The position numbers and the translations under genes were made by a program. 13,539 nucleotides of DNA, taken from positions 1 to 13,539 of the forward strand of contig JBEKGC010000157.1 of assembly GCA_050013055.1 (NCBI GenBank), in the 5' to 3' direction. Shown piece by piece: positions 13,067 through 13,539 of the stretch; the stretch's first letter is position 1, and each line of letters starts with the position of its first letter. The notes beneath the pieces were generated by a model. It saw only the letters and a list, made by a program, of their open reading frames with translations, was not told the DNA's origin and did not search any database. This stretch comes from Palsa-504 sp050013055. GTDB lineage: Bacteria > Actinomycetota > Actinomycetes > Streptosporangiales > Streptosporangiaceae.

Positions 13067-13539
13067 GCCCCCCGCCTGCCCCAGCTGTGGCGCCGCATCA
13101 TCCTGGCCCCGGGCGTTGTCCGCGCTTGGCCGATTCGGTCCGCGCGTCCCCAGCCGGTGCCCGGCCTGCGGTACCCGCGCCGGGCCGCCCACCCTGCTCA
13201 TCGCGGCCGTCATGGCGATCCTGCTCGGTGCGCTCGCGGCTCGCGTTCACCCCGGCCTGGTCCTCGCGGCGGCGTGCTGGCTGGCCGCCTGCGCGGTGCC
13301 GCTCGCGTTCGTCGACGCCGCTGTCCGCAGGCTGCCGGACGTGCTCACCGGCTCCGCGTTCGCCGGCACCGTGCTGCTTCTGCTCGCGGCGGCCGCCGCC
13401 GACGGGACCTGGCCTGTCCTGTCCCGGGCCGTCCTTGGCGGCATCGCCCTGTCCGGCTTCTACCTGGTCCTCGCGGTGATCAGCCCGGCCGGGATGGGCC
13501 TGGGCGACGTCAAGGCCGCAGCCGGGCTCGGCAGCATGC
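12969..13539 (+). CDS. Prepilin peptidase (A24 family), 3' end outside the window
   Basis: From a GTG at 12969 the frame stays open to the window end (190 codons), so the gene is partial. The product begins with a membrane helix (PPLIAALALTGLAVAW), then a short cytoplasmic loop with two CxxC pairs (CPSCG and CPACG) that probably bind zinc as in PilD-type enzymes. Further helices follow. The two catalytic aspartates of type IV prepilin peptidases are both present: Asp116 in FVDAAVRRLPD and Asp180 in GMGLGDVK. It should cleave (and perhaps methylate) pilin or competence pseudopilin precursors at the membrane. A weak GGA lies upstream of the start. Its first 98 bases overlap the end of the DMT-type gene; homology at the N-terminus supports this start despite the overlap. 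No pilus genes are visible within the window. Confidence 0.88.
   Translation, partial: MNPPLIAALALTGLAVAWPQRAVIRRYTVPDGEPPACPSCGAASSWPRALSALGRFGPRVPSRCPACGTRAGPPTLLIAAVMAILLGALAARVHPGLVLAAACWLAACAVPLAFVDAAVRRLPDVLTGSAFAGTVLLLLAAAAADGTWPVLSRAVLGGIALSGFYLVLAVISPAGMGLGDVKAAAGLGSM

Noticed and set aside
13063..13479. 138-codon open frame near the window end
   Set aside because: Its Pro/Ser/Arg-rich product is a shadow of the prepilin peptidase gene, which runs in another frame from 12969 and lacks a stop only because the window ends.

Overview
The DNA is very GC-rich, uses many GTG starts and GC-ending codons, and has several genes that look leaderless. The protein families also point to an actinobacterium; I cannot name a genus. 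Almost all intact genes are on the + strand.

Left part (1-1524). An intact MTH1187/YkoF-type thiamine-binding protein gene (21-344) is followed by about 1.2 kb without intact genes. This stretch holds two gene fragments that look like debris of an actinobacterial mobile element (310-653), a palindromic repeat cluster (718-773) and a tRNA-Met-like anticodon arm (about 851-912). It also holds a broken second copy of the thiamine-binding gene on the minus strand (898-1320), which still has its promoter-like sequence and ribosome binding site. The stretch reads as an old insertion or rearrangement scar.

Centre (1525-8622). This is the striking part. An 840-residue soluble protein joins a complete sugar-type ABC ATPase domain to two GAF-like domains and a KdpD-like histidine kinase core. 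The next gene, overlapping it, is a KdpE/PhoB-type response regulator. Then come a XylF-like sugar-binding lipoprotein, a second single-domain ABC ATPase and a XylH-like permease, closed by a hairpin. The two ATPase domains share a nearly identical stretch just after the Q-loop, where ABC ATPases contact the permease. The fused kinase may therefore dock on the same transporter and report its state to the response regulator. Helical-turn-spaced direct repeats lie upstream of the binding-protein gene, beside a good -10 box, and are plausible response-regulator sites. This would make a self-contained circuit of sugar transport, kinase, regulator and transporter expression.

Right part (8623-13539). 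A cysteine-less carboxymuconolactone-decarboxylase-like protein is followed by a tandem repeat and a strong hairpin. Then come an 81-residue GntR-type DNA-binding protein, a CopA-type copper ATPase behind a CsoR-like operator, and a 9-helix DMT-type membrane protein with a repeat-rich tail. The last gene is the first part of a prepilin peptidase gene, cut by the window end; it overlaps the DMT gene by 98 bases. Four genes in the window have a TANNNT -10 box 6-7 bases before the start codon and no convincing ribosome binding site, the pattern of leaderless transcripts.
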